From positions 1 to 23,831 of the forward strand of contig DASZXJ010000063.1 in assembly GCA_035545895.1 (NCBI GenBank): a DNA stretch of 23,831 nt, read 5' to 3'. The notes beneath the pieces are model-generated. The model was not told the origin of the DNA. It made no database searches and saw nothing but the letters and a program-made list of their open reading frames with translations. How positions within the stretch are numbered: the first letter of the stretch is position 1; each line of letters starts with the position of its first letter. Source of the DNA: DASZXJ01 sp035545895 (GTDB taxonomy: Bacteria; Planctomycetota; Phycisphaerae; Tepidisphaerales; Tepidisphaeraceae). Below are positions 6,833 to 16,700 of the stretch, piece by piece. The translations under genes and the position numbers were made by a program.

Positions 6833-8478
6833 CGCAATGCCTCCGTCGTGACCGCTTTAGTCTGCCCATTTCCCCCGGCGGCATTGATGCGTTCGTCGTA
6901 TTCGTGACGGAAATACCGCAGCGTGGTCAGCACGGGATTGGGAGCACTTTGTCCCAATCCACATAAGCTGGTGCGCTTGACCATGTCGCATAATTCCTCC
7001 AACAACGTCAGATCGCCGGAGGTTGCGCGCCGGTCCAAAACCTTCTGAAGCAGGTCCAGCATCTGGGCCGTGCCCACTCGGCAGGGAACGCATTTGCCGC
7101 AGGATTCACTTTTGCAGAATTCCATGAAAAAGCGGGCGACATCGACCATGTTGGACGAGTCATCCATGACGATCATTCCGCCAGATCCCATGATCGATCC
7201 GACTTTGGCAAGGGATTCGTAATCGACGGGCATATCGAGGAACTGCTCGGGAATGCATCCTCCGGATGGTCCGCCGGTCTGAACGGCCTTGAACTTGCCG
7301 TCACCCGGAATGCCTCCGCCGATTTCAAATATGATGTCCCGCAGAGTGATGCCCATCGGCACTTCGATGAGCCCGGTGTTGGCAACCTTACCCGCCAGGG
7401 CGAACACCTTGGTGCCTTTGCTCTTTTCCGTGCCGATTCCGGCAAACCATTCGCCGCCTTTGCGAATGATCGGAGCGATGTTCGCAAATGTTTCGACGTT
7501 GTTGATGAGAGTGGGCCCGCCCCAAAGGCCTTCTTCGGCCGGGTATGGCGGGCGTGGCCGGGGCTGCCCGCGATTGCCTTCGATGGAAGAGATCAGGGCT
7601 GTTTCTTCGCCGCAGACGAATGCGCCGGCGCCGAGTCGAATTTCAACGCTGAATGAGAAAGTCGTGCCGAAAATACTCTTGCCAAGCAGGCCAGCCTTTT
7701 CTGCCTGACGGATCGCAAGTTTCAGTCGTTTCACCGCCAGCGGATATTCAGCACGGACATAGATGTAACCTTCGGAAGCACCGACCGCGTAAGCGGCGAT
7801 CGCCATGCCTTCAAGCACGCGATGCGGATCGCTTTCCAGGACACTGCGATCCATGAATGCGCCGGGGTCGCCTTCGTCGGCGTTGCAGATCACATACTTT
7901 TTGCCGGTACGAGCGTTCGCTTTGGCAACCATGCCCCATTTCAAGCCGGTTGGAAAACCCGCACCGCCGCGACCACGAAGGCCGCTCCTGGTCACCTGCT
8001 CGATCACCTGCTGCGAGGACATTTCCGTCAGCGACTGAAGCAGAGCTTCATATCCATCGGCAGCGATGTACTCTTCAATGCGTTCCGGATCGATCATGCC
8101 GCAGTTTTCAAGAACGATCTTCATTTGCCTTGCGAAGAAGGGCATTTCGGTTGCGCAATGCAATCGTTCCACAGTTGCGCCTTCCAGGCTCCTGGCGAGG
8201 TCCTCGGCGTCGTTGGGTGTGACTGTCTGATACAGCTTTCCCTCCGGCTCGACTGAGACAAGCGGTCCTGCGGCGCAGAGCCCCATGCAGCCCACGCCGC
8301 GAACGGAACATTGCTTTTCCATGCCAAGTTCTTTGACTTTCGCTTCGAGCGCGTCTTTGACTTGATCGCTGCGAAGCGACATGCAGCCCGCGGCCATGCA
8401 GACGTTCATAATGCGGCCGCTACGTGCTTGTGCCTCGCGTTCCTCGGTGGCAATCGTGTGAAGTTCTTCTGGTGTCAT
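6829..8478 (-). CDS. hoxF: Hydrogenase diaphorase flavoprotein HoxF (NuoF type)
   Basis: The FMN- and NAD-binding subunit, 549 residues. An N-terminal thioredoxin-like [2Fe-2S] domain has Cys27, 32, 64 and 68. The NuoF core follows: GLRGRGGAGFPTG (167-179) for NAD, NADEGDPGAF (199-208) for FMN, GAGAFVCGEETAL (284-296), an SLBB region, and the [4Fe-4S] ligands Cys460, 463, 466 and 506 (SCGKCVPC..., SLCGLG). There is no extra C-terminal ferredoxin domain of the HydB type. I start at ATG 8476-8478, overlapping the hoxE stop as ATGA with GGAAAG upstream; a TTG four codons earlier is less likely. It should exchange electrons with NAD(H), and in the Hox type possibly ferredoxin. Confidence 0.94.
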   Translation of the reverse strand: MTPEELHTIATEEREAQARSGRIMNVCMAAGCMSLRSDQVKDALEAKVKELGMEKQCSVRGVGCMGLCAAGPLVSVEPEGKLYQTVTPNDAEDLARSLEGATVERLHCATEMPFFARQMKIVLENCGMIDPERIEEYIAADGYEALLQSLTEMSSQQVIEQVTRSGLRGRGGAGFPTGLKWGMVAKANARTGKKYVICNADEGDPGAFMDRSVLESDPHRVLEGMAIAAYAVGASEGYIYVRAEYPLAVKRLKLAIRQAEKAGLLGKSIFGTTFSFSVEIRLGAGAFVCGEETALISSIEGNRGQPRPRPPYPAEEGLWGGPTLINNVETFANIAPIIRKGGEWFAGIGTEKSKGTKVFALAGKVANTGLIEVPMGITLRDIIFEIGGGIPGDGKFKAVQTGGPSGGCIPEQFLDMPVDYESLAKVGSIMGSGGMIVMDDSSNMVDVARFFMEFCKSESCGKCVPCRVGTAQMLDLLQKVLDRRATSGDLTLLEELCDMVKRTSLCGLGQSAPNPVLTTLRYFRHEYDERINAAGGNGQTKAVTTEALR

Positions 8479-8975
8479 GATGCTTTCCAATCCGCAACTC
8501 GCTTGAGGAGGTCGTCGCCGCTGAGCCTGCCCGTAACGTCGCCGTCAAACACAACCGCCGGCGCCAGCCCGCAGGAGCCGAGGCATCGCGCGGTCAGAAC
8601 GGACATTTTTCCATCCTTCGTGGTTTGTCCTTCCTTGATTCCGTATTTCTTTGCGACCGCTTCGAGCAATTGCGGCGCCCCTTTGATGTAGCAGGCCGTT
8701 CCCATGCAGACGACGCAGGTGTGTTCGCCCGGCGGACGCATGGAAAAAAAGTGATAAAACGTCGCCACCCCATAGACTTTGCTCAAGGGAACATGCAGTG
8801 ATGCGGCGACATATCGCAAGGCAACTTCATCCAGGTATCCGAAGACCTCCTGAACGGAGTGCAGGCTTTCGATGAGTGAGTTGCTGCTGTAGCCATGGCG
8901 GCGCATGGTTGCATCGACAATCTTCCAGCGTTTGTCGCTTGAAGGGATCGGCGGATTTTTGGTTAGAGTCGGCAT
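8475..8975 (-). CDS. hoxE: Hydrogenase diaphorase subunit HoxE (NuoE type)
   Basis: A 166-residue thioredoxin-like [2Fe-2S] protein of the NuoE family. The four ligands are Cys90 and Cys95 (CMGTAC) and Cys131 and Cys135 (CLGSC). An N-terminal helical bundle precedes the cluster domain. The presence of a separate hoxE marks this as the five-subunit HoxEFUYH form of group 3d hydrogenase. The ATG at 8973-8975 has GAAAGG about 6 bases upstream and lies 10 bases after the hypE stop. Confidence 0.93.
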   Translation of the reverse strand: MPTLTKNPPIPSSDKRWKIVDATMRRHGYSSNSLIESLHSVQEVFGYLDEVALRYVAASLHVPLSKVYGVATFYHFFSMRPPGEHTCVVCMGTACYIKGAPQLLEAVAKKYGIKEGQTTKDGKMSVLTARCLGSCGLAPAVVFDGDVTGRLSGDDLLKRVADWKAS

Positions 8976-8985
8976 TGAATACCTT

Positions 8986-10038
8986 TCAGCAGATACGGGG
9001 AAGTTGTTCGCCGTACGGTTTATGAATGACCCGGCGGCCTCCCATTTTCGTTACCAATTCACACAGCCCATCGGCCGGTTGTTCGACTTGCCCAATGATT
9101 TGCGCATCCGCGGCCAATGGTTCATTCCGTAGTGCGTTCAATACGTTGTCCGCGTCGCTCGCCCGCGCGACGATCACCACTTTGCCTTCGTTGGCGACGT
9201 CCAGTGGATCCAGGCCAAGCATTTCGGCTGCATGGTGGGTCTCGGGGCGAATCGGAATCCGGGTTTCGTCCAGCCGGATGTGCCACCCCGTGCGTGCCGC
9301 CAGATCGGCGCACAAGCCGGCAATTCCACCGCGCGTGGGATCGCGCATGAACGAAATGTCCGGCACAGCCGCCAGGAGCCGCTGAATCATGTTGTTCAAA
9401 GGAGCAACATCGCTGCGCAGAGCACTTTTGACTTGTGGCATTTCACGCGCAAGCATCACCGCCAAGCCGTGATCGGCAATGGGGCCGTTGACGATGATGA
9501 CATCGCCGGGCTCGATTCGATCCGGATGCAAGCGGCTCTTTCTGACGAAGGTGCCGATGCCGGCCGTCGTGATGTACATGCCGTCTGCCTGGTTGCGGCC
9601 AACCACCTTGGTGTCGCCGGTCACCACCTGCACGCCCGCTTCAGCAGTCGTGGCGGCAATGGAATCCATCACGTCTTCGAGAACGTCCTGATCCAAACCT
9701 TCGGCCAGGATTAATCCAAGCGCGATGGCTTGTGGCCTTGCACCGGTCACGGCCAGATCGTTCACCGTTCCAGAGACCGCCAGCCGGCCGATGTCGCCGC
9801 CGGGAAACTTCAGCGGCTGTACAACGTATCCGTCAATGGTCATCGCCATTCTTGAGGCGCCGTTCAGCGGAACCACTGCCGAATCGAGCAGATCGTTGAG
9901 TGCTTCGTTTCCGAAACGGGGCAGAAAGACGGATTGGACGAGATCGTCGGTCAGTTGTCCGCCGCCTCCATGCGCCATGGAAATATGCGTGCGACGGTTT
10001 CGCAAGAAGGTCTGTTGAAAATCGAGTTGCCGGGTCAT
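8986..10038 (-). CDS. hypE: Hydrogenase maturation protein HypE
   Basis: HypE dehydrates a carbamoyl group attached to its C-terminal cysteine to give the cyanide ligands of the Ni-Fe site. The 350-residue protein has the PurM-like ATP-binding fold (AHGGGGQ near 22-28; DGYVVQP and GGDIGRLAVSGTVND around 69-95; RDPTRGGIA in the second half) and ends exactly PRIC, so the essential terminal cysteine (Cys350) is intact. Its start overlaps the hypD stop as ATGA, with GGAG upstream. Its carbamoyl donor HypF is not encoded in this window. Confidence 0.96.
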   Translation of the reverse strand: MTRQLDFQQTFLRNRRTHISMAHGGGGQLTDDLVQSVFLPRFGNEALNDLLDSAVVPLNGASRMAMTIDGYVVQPLKFPGGDIGRLAVSGTVNDLAVTGARPQAIALGLILAEGLDQDVLEDVMDSIAATTAEAGVQVVTGDTKVVGRNQADGMYITTAGIGTFVRKSRLHPDRIEPGDVIIVNGPIADHGLAVMLAREMPQVKSALRSDVAPLNNMIQRLLAAVPDISFMRDPTRGGIAGLCADLAARTGWHIRLDETRIPIRPETHHAAEMLGLDPLDVANEGKVVIVARASDADNVLNALRNEPLAADAQIIGQVEQPADGLCELVTKMGGRRVIHKPYGEQLPRIC

Positions 10039-11150
10039 ACTGCACTCCGGATCGGCGTTGGAGATTGCGCGCGATTCCTAGGCCGATATTTGAACCACGC
10101 CTGGCAGGTGCCTTCCGAGCTGACCATACATGGGCCGATGGGTTGAATTGGAGTGCAAACGGTTCCAAATAATTTGCAGTCCGCCGGCGTGCATCGTCCC
10201 GTGATGACTTCGCCGCAGCGACAGCCGGGCGGCTCGCGATTGTCCGCGGCAGCAAGTTCATATCGTACGCGCGCATTAAATCGTGCATATCGGCCGCGAA
10301 TTTCCAGGCCGCTGCCGGGCAATTCCGACAAGCCGCGCCAGTGCACATTTGCCGGAGTGAAGACTTGTTCGATCAATTTCCAGGCATGTTGGTTGCCCGT
10401 TGATGTGACCGCTTGTGGATATAGATTTTCAAGCGCAGCCTGGCCGCTCAGTGTAAGCTCGCACAGGCGCGCCAGAGCAGCGGCAATTTGCGGGCCTTCA
10501 AAACCCGTGATGACGCAGCTCAGCCAATATTGTTCGACAATCGGGCGAAACGCGTCCGATCCAATCACAACAGATACGTGTCCCGGGCAGACAAATCCGT
10601 CGATATTCACTTCGGATTTGAGCAGCGCCTGCATCGCCGGGATAATGAGTTTATGGCTGACAAATACGGTGAAATTCATCAATGCCAAACGGTCGGCTTC
10701 GAGAATCGCGACAGCGGTGGCGGGGGCGGTCGTTTCGAATCCGACTCCGGCAAATATCACTTGCCTGCGGGGTTCGGCTGCCGCGAGCCGGACGGCGTCA
10801 AGTGCGCTGTAGACGATCCGCACATCCGCGCCCAGCGCCCGCGCTTCCTCCAGGCTTCCACGCTGGCCGGTCACGCGGATCATGTCTCCATACGTGCACA
10901 TGATCACGCCGCTCTGAAGCGACAATTCGATGAGTTGGTCGATATCTCCCTGCGATGTGACGCATACCGGGCACCCCGGGCCGCTCAACAGCGTGACGTT
11001 GGGGGGCATGAGGCTATGCAGGCCGCTGCGAAACGCGTTGACCGTATGCGTGCCGCATACTTCCATGTAACGGACTTCACGCTGAAGTCGCCGGGCGGCG
11101 TCATTCAAACGCGACAGAGATTCGCGGCTATCGATCGCCTGGCCGGTCAT
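10035..11150 (-). CDS. hypD: Hydrogenase maturation protein HypD
   Basis: HypD, with HypC, forms the scaffold on which Fe(CN)2CO is assembled. The 371-residue protein shows the signature cysteines: MEVCGTH (Cys32), GPGCPVC (Cys60, Cys63), and a C-terminal cysteine set for the [4Fe-4S] cluster (Cys310, 312, 320, 325, 332, 341 and 349, from GCRCGEVITG onward). It overlaps hypC as ATGA and is preceded by GGAGGAAGG, a strong ribosome site inside the end of hypC. Confidence 0.96.
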   Translation of the reverse strand: MTGQAIDSRESLSRLNDAARRLQREVRYMEVCGTHTVNAFRSGLHSLMPPNVTLLSGPGCPVCVTSQGDIDQLIELSLQSGVIMCTYGDMIRVTGQRGSLEEARALGADVRIVYSALDAVRLAAAEPRRQVIFAGVGFETTAPATAVAILEADRLALMNFTVFVSHKLIIPAMQALLKSEVNIDGFVCPGHVSVVIGSDAFRPIVEQYWLSCVITGFEGPQIAAALARLCELTLSGQAALENLYPQAVTSTGNQHAWKLIEQVFTPANVHWRGLSELPGSGLEIRGRYARFNARVRYELAAADNREPPGCRCGEVITGRCTPADCKLFGTVCTPIQPIGPCMVSSEGTCQAWFKYRPRNRAQSPTPIRSAV

Positions 11151-11377
11151 GAGGCGCCTTCCTCCGCTGATCGAAGATCTTCAAGCACGGCCCAGGTTTC
11201 GCTTAAGTCGTCGCCCTGGAGTTTTTGAATTGCAAAGCCCGCGTGCACCAGCACCCAATCACCCAACTGAGCCTCGGGAACAAGCGCCAGACTGATTTCG
11301 ACGCGATTTCCATGGAGATCGGCGACGGCGGTGTCAGAATCGCGCTTGATGAGCTGAGCAGGAACGGCGAGACACAT
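11147..11377 (-). CDS. hypC: Hydrogenase maturation chaperone HypC
   Basis: A 76-residue chaperone beginning MCLAVPAQ, whose Cys2 is the functional residue that binds the iron precursor with HypD and docks on pre-HoxH. The central GDWVLVHAGFAI segment is typical of HypC/HupF. GAGGTGA lies 3 bases before the ATG. It is the first gene of the hyp-hox cluster; the 203 bases upstream are the only sizeable gap before it, so a promoter may lie there. Confidence 0.95.
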   Translation of the reverse strand: MCLAVPAQLIKRDSDTAVADLHGNRVEISLALVPEAQLGDWVLVHAGFAIQKLQGDDLSETWAVLEDLRSAEEGAS

Positions 11378-11580
11378 TCTTCACCTCGGCCTTGACTAAA
11401 CAGTGCGTCATCCATGTCGCAGAAGGCACACCGCAGTTGGTAGAAACCATCATTTTTATTTTCGGCAAATGCTTAATCCGCTGCATCCCGCCTTCTCATG
11501 CCCGGCGTGTTGCTGGTTTGGGGGTAGGTAAAAATGCTGATGTCAAAAAATGCCGAAAACGTGAGGTAAAATCGCCGAGT
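11378..11580 (-). promoter_or_regulatory. Gap upstream of hypC, possible promoter region
   Basis: This 203-base non-coding gap separates iscS from the hyp-hox cluster and is the only long gap inside the 18-kb block of same-strand genes. It is A/T-rich in places. It holds an inverted pair, TTTTCGGCA at 11459-11467 and TGCCGAAAA at 11551-11559. A TTGACA hexamer (minus strand, 11546-11541) has no acceptable -10 box at normal spacing. I see no clear terminator after iscS, so readthrough from upstream is also possible. Confidence 0.3.
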
Positions 11581-12744
11581 TCATCCGCGACTGCGTCGCA
11601 ATCCGCCAATCGCGTCGGCGAGTTGTTTGACGACAAAGTCAACTTCTTCTTCAGTATTTCTTCTTCCCAGCGAAAATCGTAACGATGAGCCCGCCAGCTC
11701 ATTGGGCACGCCCAGCGCGCGAAGAACATATGACGATTCAAGGCTTGCACTGGTGCATGCCGAACCGGTGCTGACGGCGACGTTATTCATTGCCGCAAGC
11801 AGTTCATCGTGCCCGACCGATTCGAAACTGATGTTGGACACATGCGCCAGGCGGCAGGGGAGATAGCCGTTGATATGCGTGCCATCGATCCGCGCGGCGA
11901 TGCCTTGTTCAAGCCGGTCACGAAGTTTACGGAGTCGCGTGTTTTCCCGGTTCATTTCCTTCATGGCGATTTCGCAGGCCGCGCCGACGCCGACCACACC
12001 TGGCACATTGATCGTGCCGCTGCGATATCCGCGTTCATGCCCGCCGCCGTCGAGTATGGGAGTCAATTCCACGCGCGATGGTTTGTTGCGGACGAACAGG
12101 CAGCCGCATCCCTTGGGGCCGTACATTTTGTGTCCGCTCATCGAGAGCAGGTCAACACAGTCGGCCTGCACGTCGATTGGCACCTTGCTGACCGCCTGCG
12201 TTGCGTCGGTATGGAAAAGCGTTCCATTTTCCCTGCAGATTTTGCCGATCTCGCGAATTTCCTGGATCGTGCCGATTTCGTTGTTCGCCCACATGATGCT
12301 CGCCAGGATGGTGTCGGGGCGGATGGAACTTCGAAACTCATCGAGATTGATTCGGCCGTCGCGATCGACGCCCAGCCACGTAATTTTGTAGCCTTGCGAT
12401 TCCAGTCGCTTGCAGCAGTCCAGGACCGCTTTGTGCTCGGTGACTTGCGTGATGATGTGCCGGCCCTTGTCGCTGTACGCGCTGGCCACCCCTTTGATGG
12501 CGAGGTTGTTTGATTCCGTCGAGCCGCTTGTCCAGACAATCGCATCAGGCCGGGCGTTGAGAATTGCCGCCACCTGCTGGCGGGCCTTATCGACGGCGGC
12601 TTCGGCTTCCCAGCCAAAGCTGTGCCCGCGCGATGCGGCATTGCCGAAGACTTCCATGAAATACGGGCGCATCGCCTCCAGCACGCGCGGATCAAGCGGT
12701 GTGGTGGCGTTGTGATCCATGTAAATCGGCAGCTTTATCGCCAT
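11581..12744 (-). CDS. Cysteine desulfurase, IscS/NifS class
   Basis: A 387-residue PLP enzyme that takes sulfur from cysteine for Fe-S cluster assembly. It begins with IYMDHNATTP, has His104 (VTEHKAVL), Asp180 (FHTDATQA) and the PLP lysine Lys206 (SGHKMYGPKG). The persulfide cysteine Cys330 lies in STGSACTSASLESSYVLRALG, the long-loop IscS-type pattern. The start at 12742-12744 has GAAGGAT about 12 bases upstream. It follows the dihydroorotate-dehydrogenase-like gene by 32 bases and precedes a hydrogenase cluster rich in Fe-S proteins, so it may be dedicated to PFOR and Hox cluster supply. No iscU-like scaffold gene is nearby. Whether it is the housekeeping IscS or a NifS paralogue cannot be decided here. 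Confidence 0.92.
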   Translation of the reverse strand: MAIKLPIYMDHNATTPLDPRVLEAMRPYFMEVFGNAASRGHSFGWEAEAAVDKARQQVAAILNARPDAIVWTSGSTESNNLAIKGVASAYSDKGRHIITQVTEHKAVLDCCKRLESQGYKITWLGVDRDGRINLDEFRSSIRPDTILASIMWANNEIGTIQEIREIGKICRENGTLFHTDATQAVSKVPIDVQADCVDLLSMSGHKMYGPKGCGCLFVRNKPSRVELTPILDGGGHERGYRSGTINVPGVVGVGAACEIAMKEMNRENTRLRKLRDRLEQGIAARIDGTHINGYLPCRLAHVSNISFESVGHDELLAAMNNVAVSTGSACTSASLESSYVLRALGVPNELAGSSLRFSLGRRNTEEEVDFVVKQLADAIGGLRRSRG

Positions 12745-12776
12745 CGCGTTTAACGATCCTTCGAGCCGGACGCAAA

Positions 12777-13772
12777 TCAGGTCGCGCCCCAGCTATGCAA
12801 TGTTCGCATATAATTGGCGCGTTCGAAAGCCTGCGGGTCCGGACATCGCGCCAGCCCCATCGAGCCGCGCATCTCGCGAAGGTTGGAATAACAGTTTTCT
12901 TCCATCCAACTCACCATCTCTTCGCGCAGTTTCAGCAGATATTCCGGTCCGTGTCGCAACAGGGCGGACACGACTTGGACTCCATCGGCGCCGGTCATGA
13001 TGGCTTTGATCGCATCGCGGCCCGTATGAACGCCGCCGGAACAGGCAAGACTGGGGCTGATTTGCCGCGACAGAATGGCAAGCCATCGCAGGCGAAGCAA
13101 CAGTTCGCTGGAATCCGACAACTTCAACGTTGGTTTGACTTCAAGCAGTTCGATGTCGATATCGGGCTGGTAAAACCGGTTAAACAGCACCAGGCCATCT
13201 ATGCCTTTGTCTTCCAGTTGATAGACGAAATTCGCCAGTGATGAATAAAAAGGAGAAATCTTTACAGCAACCGGAATGCTGACCGCATCGATCACGGCTC
13301 GAATAACTTCAAGCGTGCGGTTTTCGACGGCGTTGCCGCTTTCCTGGGCGTCCGTGGCGACGGTATAGGTGTTCAACTCAAGCGCATCGGCCCCGGCCTG
13401 TTCCATTTGCTTGGCGTAGTCGGTCCATCCGCCGGGCGTGGAACCATTCAGCGATGCGATCACCGGAATGGCCACCGCCTGCTTCACCTTGCGGAGATGT
13501 TCCAGGTACTGGTCCGGCCCCATGGCAAATTCTTCGCTGCGCGGAAAGTAATTCAGCGCTTCGGAATAGCTGTCGGAATATAGCTCCATATGGTAGATCG
13601 TCGCCAGCTTTTCACCGGTGATTTGCTCCTCAAAGAGCGAATGCATGACGATAGCGCCCGCGCCGCTATCTTCCAGGCGGCGAACCATATCCATGTCATC
13701 CGCCAGCGGCGAGGCGCCGGACATCAGCGGGCTGCGAAGCTTCAATCCAAGATAGCTAGTTGAGAGGTCCAT
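12777..13772 (-). CDS. Dihydroorotate-dehydrogenase-like flavoprotein beside PFOR
   Basis: A 331-residue TIM-barrel flavoprotein. The FMN phosphate site is recognisable in SGGVHTGRDAIKAIM and GADGVQVVSALL near the C-terminal third, and VAVKISPF supplies the conserved lysine strand. However, the orotate-binding Asn-x-Ser-x-Pro-Asn type motif of true class 1 enzymes is absent; the corresponding stretch reads LELNTYTVATD. I therefore do not call it pyrD. It begins one base after the PFOR stop with AAAGGAGAA inside the PFOR end, so it is tightly coupled to PFOR. Such proteins are often annotated next to nifJ-type genes, with no settled role that I know of. A flavin-based electron-transfer role with PFOR is possible but inferred. 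Confidence 0.85.
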   Translation of the reverse strand: MDLSTSYLGLKLRSPLMSGASPLADDMDMVRRLEDSGAGAIVMHSLFEEQITGEKLATIYHMELYSDSYSEALNYFPRSEEFAMGPDQYLEHLRKVKQAVAIPVIASLNGSTPGGWTDYAKQMEQAGADALELNTYTVATDAQESGNAVENRTLEVIRAVIDAVSIPVAVKISPFYSSLANFVYQLEDKGIDGLVLFNRFYQPDIDIELLEVKPTLKLSDSSELLLRLRWLAILSRQISPSLACSGGVHTGRDAIKAIMTGADGVQVVSALLRHGPEYLLKLREEMVSWMEENCYSNLREMRGSMGLARCPDPQAFERANYMRTLHSWGAT

Positions 13773-16700
13773 TTAATTCTCCTTTGACGCGCCGTTGCCT
13801 CCATTGCCGACAGAAAGAGGCTTTGCCAGTTCCTGGTATAGAGCGAGTCTTCTCGCCGCATGCGTGTCGCTTTCGGCCAGCAATCGACGGAAACGCTCGG
13901 GGTCCTGACGCTCGACCATGCGGAACCGTGTCTCGTTCTTGACGAATTCCGCCAACCGGGCCTTCGGCGGATTGGAATCGATCTGCAGCGGGCTTTGATC
14001 AACTCCGGCCCGCCGCGGATCGTATCGATAAAGCGGCCAGTAACCCGATTCAACCGCAAGACGTTGTTGTTCAAGTCCGAAGCCCAGATCATATCCGTGT
14101 GCGATGCAGTGGCTGTACGCGATGATCAATGATGGACCGCGATAGCTTTCCGCTTCGGTAAATGCCTTGACGGTCTGGACATCCTTCGCGCCGAAAGCGA
14201 TTCGAGCGACGTATACGTTGCCATACGCCATCGCCATCAGGCCGAGGTCTTTTTTCGGCATGGATTTCCCTGCCGCGGCGAATTTTGCTGAAGCGCCCAT
14301 TGGTGTGGACTTGGACTGCTGGCCGCCGGTGTTGGAATAGACTTCGGTATCCAGCACGAGCACGTTGACGTCGTGGCCGGATGCCAGCACATGGTCAAGC
14401 CCGCCATAACCGATGTCATATGCCCAGCCATCGCCGCCGAGGATCCATACGCTCTTTCGAACCAGATAATCCGCAAGCTGTTCGAGGATTCGAGCGTCAG
14501 CCGTTTGGATTGACTTCAATTTCAGGCGAAGTGCCTCGATGCGCTTTCGCTGGGCTGCGATACTGGCTTCGTCATCCTGTTTGGATTCGAGGATTTCCCG
14601 AACCAGATTTTCGCCGATTTGCGGCGCCAGTCCTTTAAGCAGTGCGGTCGAGATCTCCTTATGGCTGTTGATCGCCAGACGGAATCCCAGGCCGAATTCG
14701 GCGTTATCTTCGAACAGCGAGTTCGCCCATGCCGGTCCACGACCATCCTTGTTGGTGCAATAAGGCGTCGTCGGCAGATTGCCGCCGTAGATTGACGAGC
14801 AGCCGGTCGCATTGGAGATGATCGCCCGATCACCAAACAGTTGTGTCAACAATTTAACGTAAGGCGTTTCACCGCAACCCGAACATGCGCCCGAGTATTC
14901 AAACAGCGGCTGCAGGAACTGCGTGCCTTTGACGTCCAGACGCACAGCCGTGCGATCAACTTCCGGAAGATTGAGGAAGAACCGGTAATTTTCCTTTTCC
15001 GGTTGCCGCAACGGCATTTGCGGCGCCATGTCGAGCGCCTTGTGCTTCGGATTGCTCTTGTCCTTGGCGGGACATACCGCGACGCAAAGCTTGCAGCCGG
15101 TGCAATCTTCCGGCGCCACCTGGATCGTAAACTTGCTTCCCTTGAAATCGGGGGCTTTGTAATCGTTCGATTTGAACGTTTCTGGTGCGCCCGCGAGCGA
15201 TTCACCGGGATAAACCTTGGCTCGAATGGCAGCATGCGGACATACCATTGCGCACTTGTTGCACTGAATGCAGATTGATGAATCCCATACAGGAATCTCA
15301 GTGGCGATATTGCGTTTTTCCCACTGGGTGGTCGCCAGCGGCCATGTGCCGTCCACCGGGAATGCGCTGACGGGAAGCAGGTCGCCCTTGTTGGCGAGCA
15401 TCAAAGCCGAAACCTTCTTGACGAAGTCGGGCGCTTCATCCGAGACAATCGGAGGCATCTTAATACTTGAGGTCACCTTGCCGGGCACTTGCACTTCAAA
15501 CAAGTGCGCCAGTGTATGATCGACGGCGGCAAAGTTCTTCTCGACGATTTCCTTGCCCTTCTTGCCGTAGGTCTTCTGAATCGCCTTCTTGATTTGTGTG
15601 ATTGCTTCTTCGCGCGGCAACACGCCCGAAATGGCAAAGAAGCACGTCTGCATGATCGTGTTGATGCGGCCGCCCATGCCGGTGTCCTTGGCCACCTTGT
15701 AGGCATCGATCACGTAGAATTTCAATTTCTTCTCGACGATGTACTGTTGCACTTCGCGAGGCAGTTGGTCCCAGACCTCGTCCTTGCCGAACGGAGAATT
15801 GAGCAGGAACGTCGCGCCGGGGGCCGCATAGTCCAGCACATCATATTTTTCCAGGAAATTAAACTGGTGCGATGCAACAAAGTTGGCCTTGGTGATGAGG
15901 TACGCCGATCGAATGGGCCGGGGACCAAAACGTAGATGGCTGATCGTAATGGCGCCGGATTTCTTGGAGTCGTAAACGAAATACCCTTGCGCGAAATTGT
16001 CTGTTTCCTCGCCGATGATCTTGATCGAATTTTTGTTTGCCCCGACGGTTCCATCCGCACCGAGACCGAAGAAAACAGCCTTGACGACATCGTCCGATTC
16101 CATGTTGAGGTCGGGGTCGTAATCAAGCGATGTATGAGTGACATCGTCCATGATGCCAATTGTAAAGTGATTCTTGGGCGTGGCATTCTTGAGATTATCG
16201 AAGACAGCCTTGACCATGGAAGGCGTGAATTCCTTGCTGCTCAGGCCGTATCGCCCGCCTACGACAACGGGTTCGCCGGCAAGCAGACCTGTGTCCCGCG
16301 CTTCCCGAAGGGCCGTGACAATATCCTGGTACAGAGGTTCGCCAATCGAGCCTGGCTCTTTCGTGCGGTCGAGCACCGCGATTTTCCTGACGTTTTTGGG
16401 AAGGGCCTTGACGAAATCCTGATTCGACCAGGGCCTGAACAATCGCACCTTGAGAACACCCAGCTTTTCGCCATAGCGTTCCTGCATGCGCTGGACGGTT
16501 TGATCGACGGTTTCGGCGCCCGAGCCCATGATGACAATGATGCGCTCGGCATCGGGTGAGCCGACATACTGGAACAGTTCGTATTTTCGTCCGGTTATTT
16601 GGGCGAATTTCGCCATCGCATCTTTCACCGCCTGCGGGCAGGCAGTGTAGAAGCCGTTACAGGCTTCGCGCGCCTGAAAAAACGCGTCGGGATTCTGGGC

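Noticed and set aside
11809..12513. Plus-strand open frames opposite the cysteine desulfurase gene
   Set aside because: The minus-strand frame contains every motif of the IscS family; the antisense frames have none.
12777..13772. Calling the flavoprotein beside PFOR a true pyrD
   Set aside because: The orotate-binding motif is missing and the gene is coupled to PFOR rather than to pyrimidine genes.
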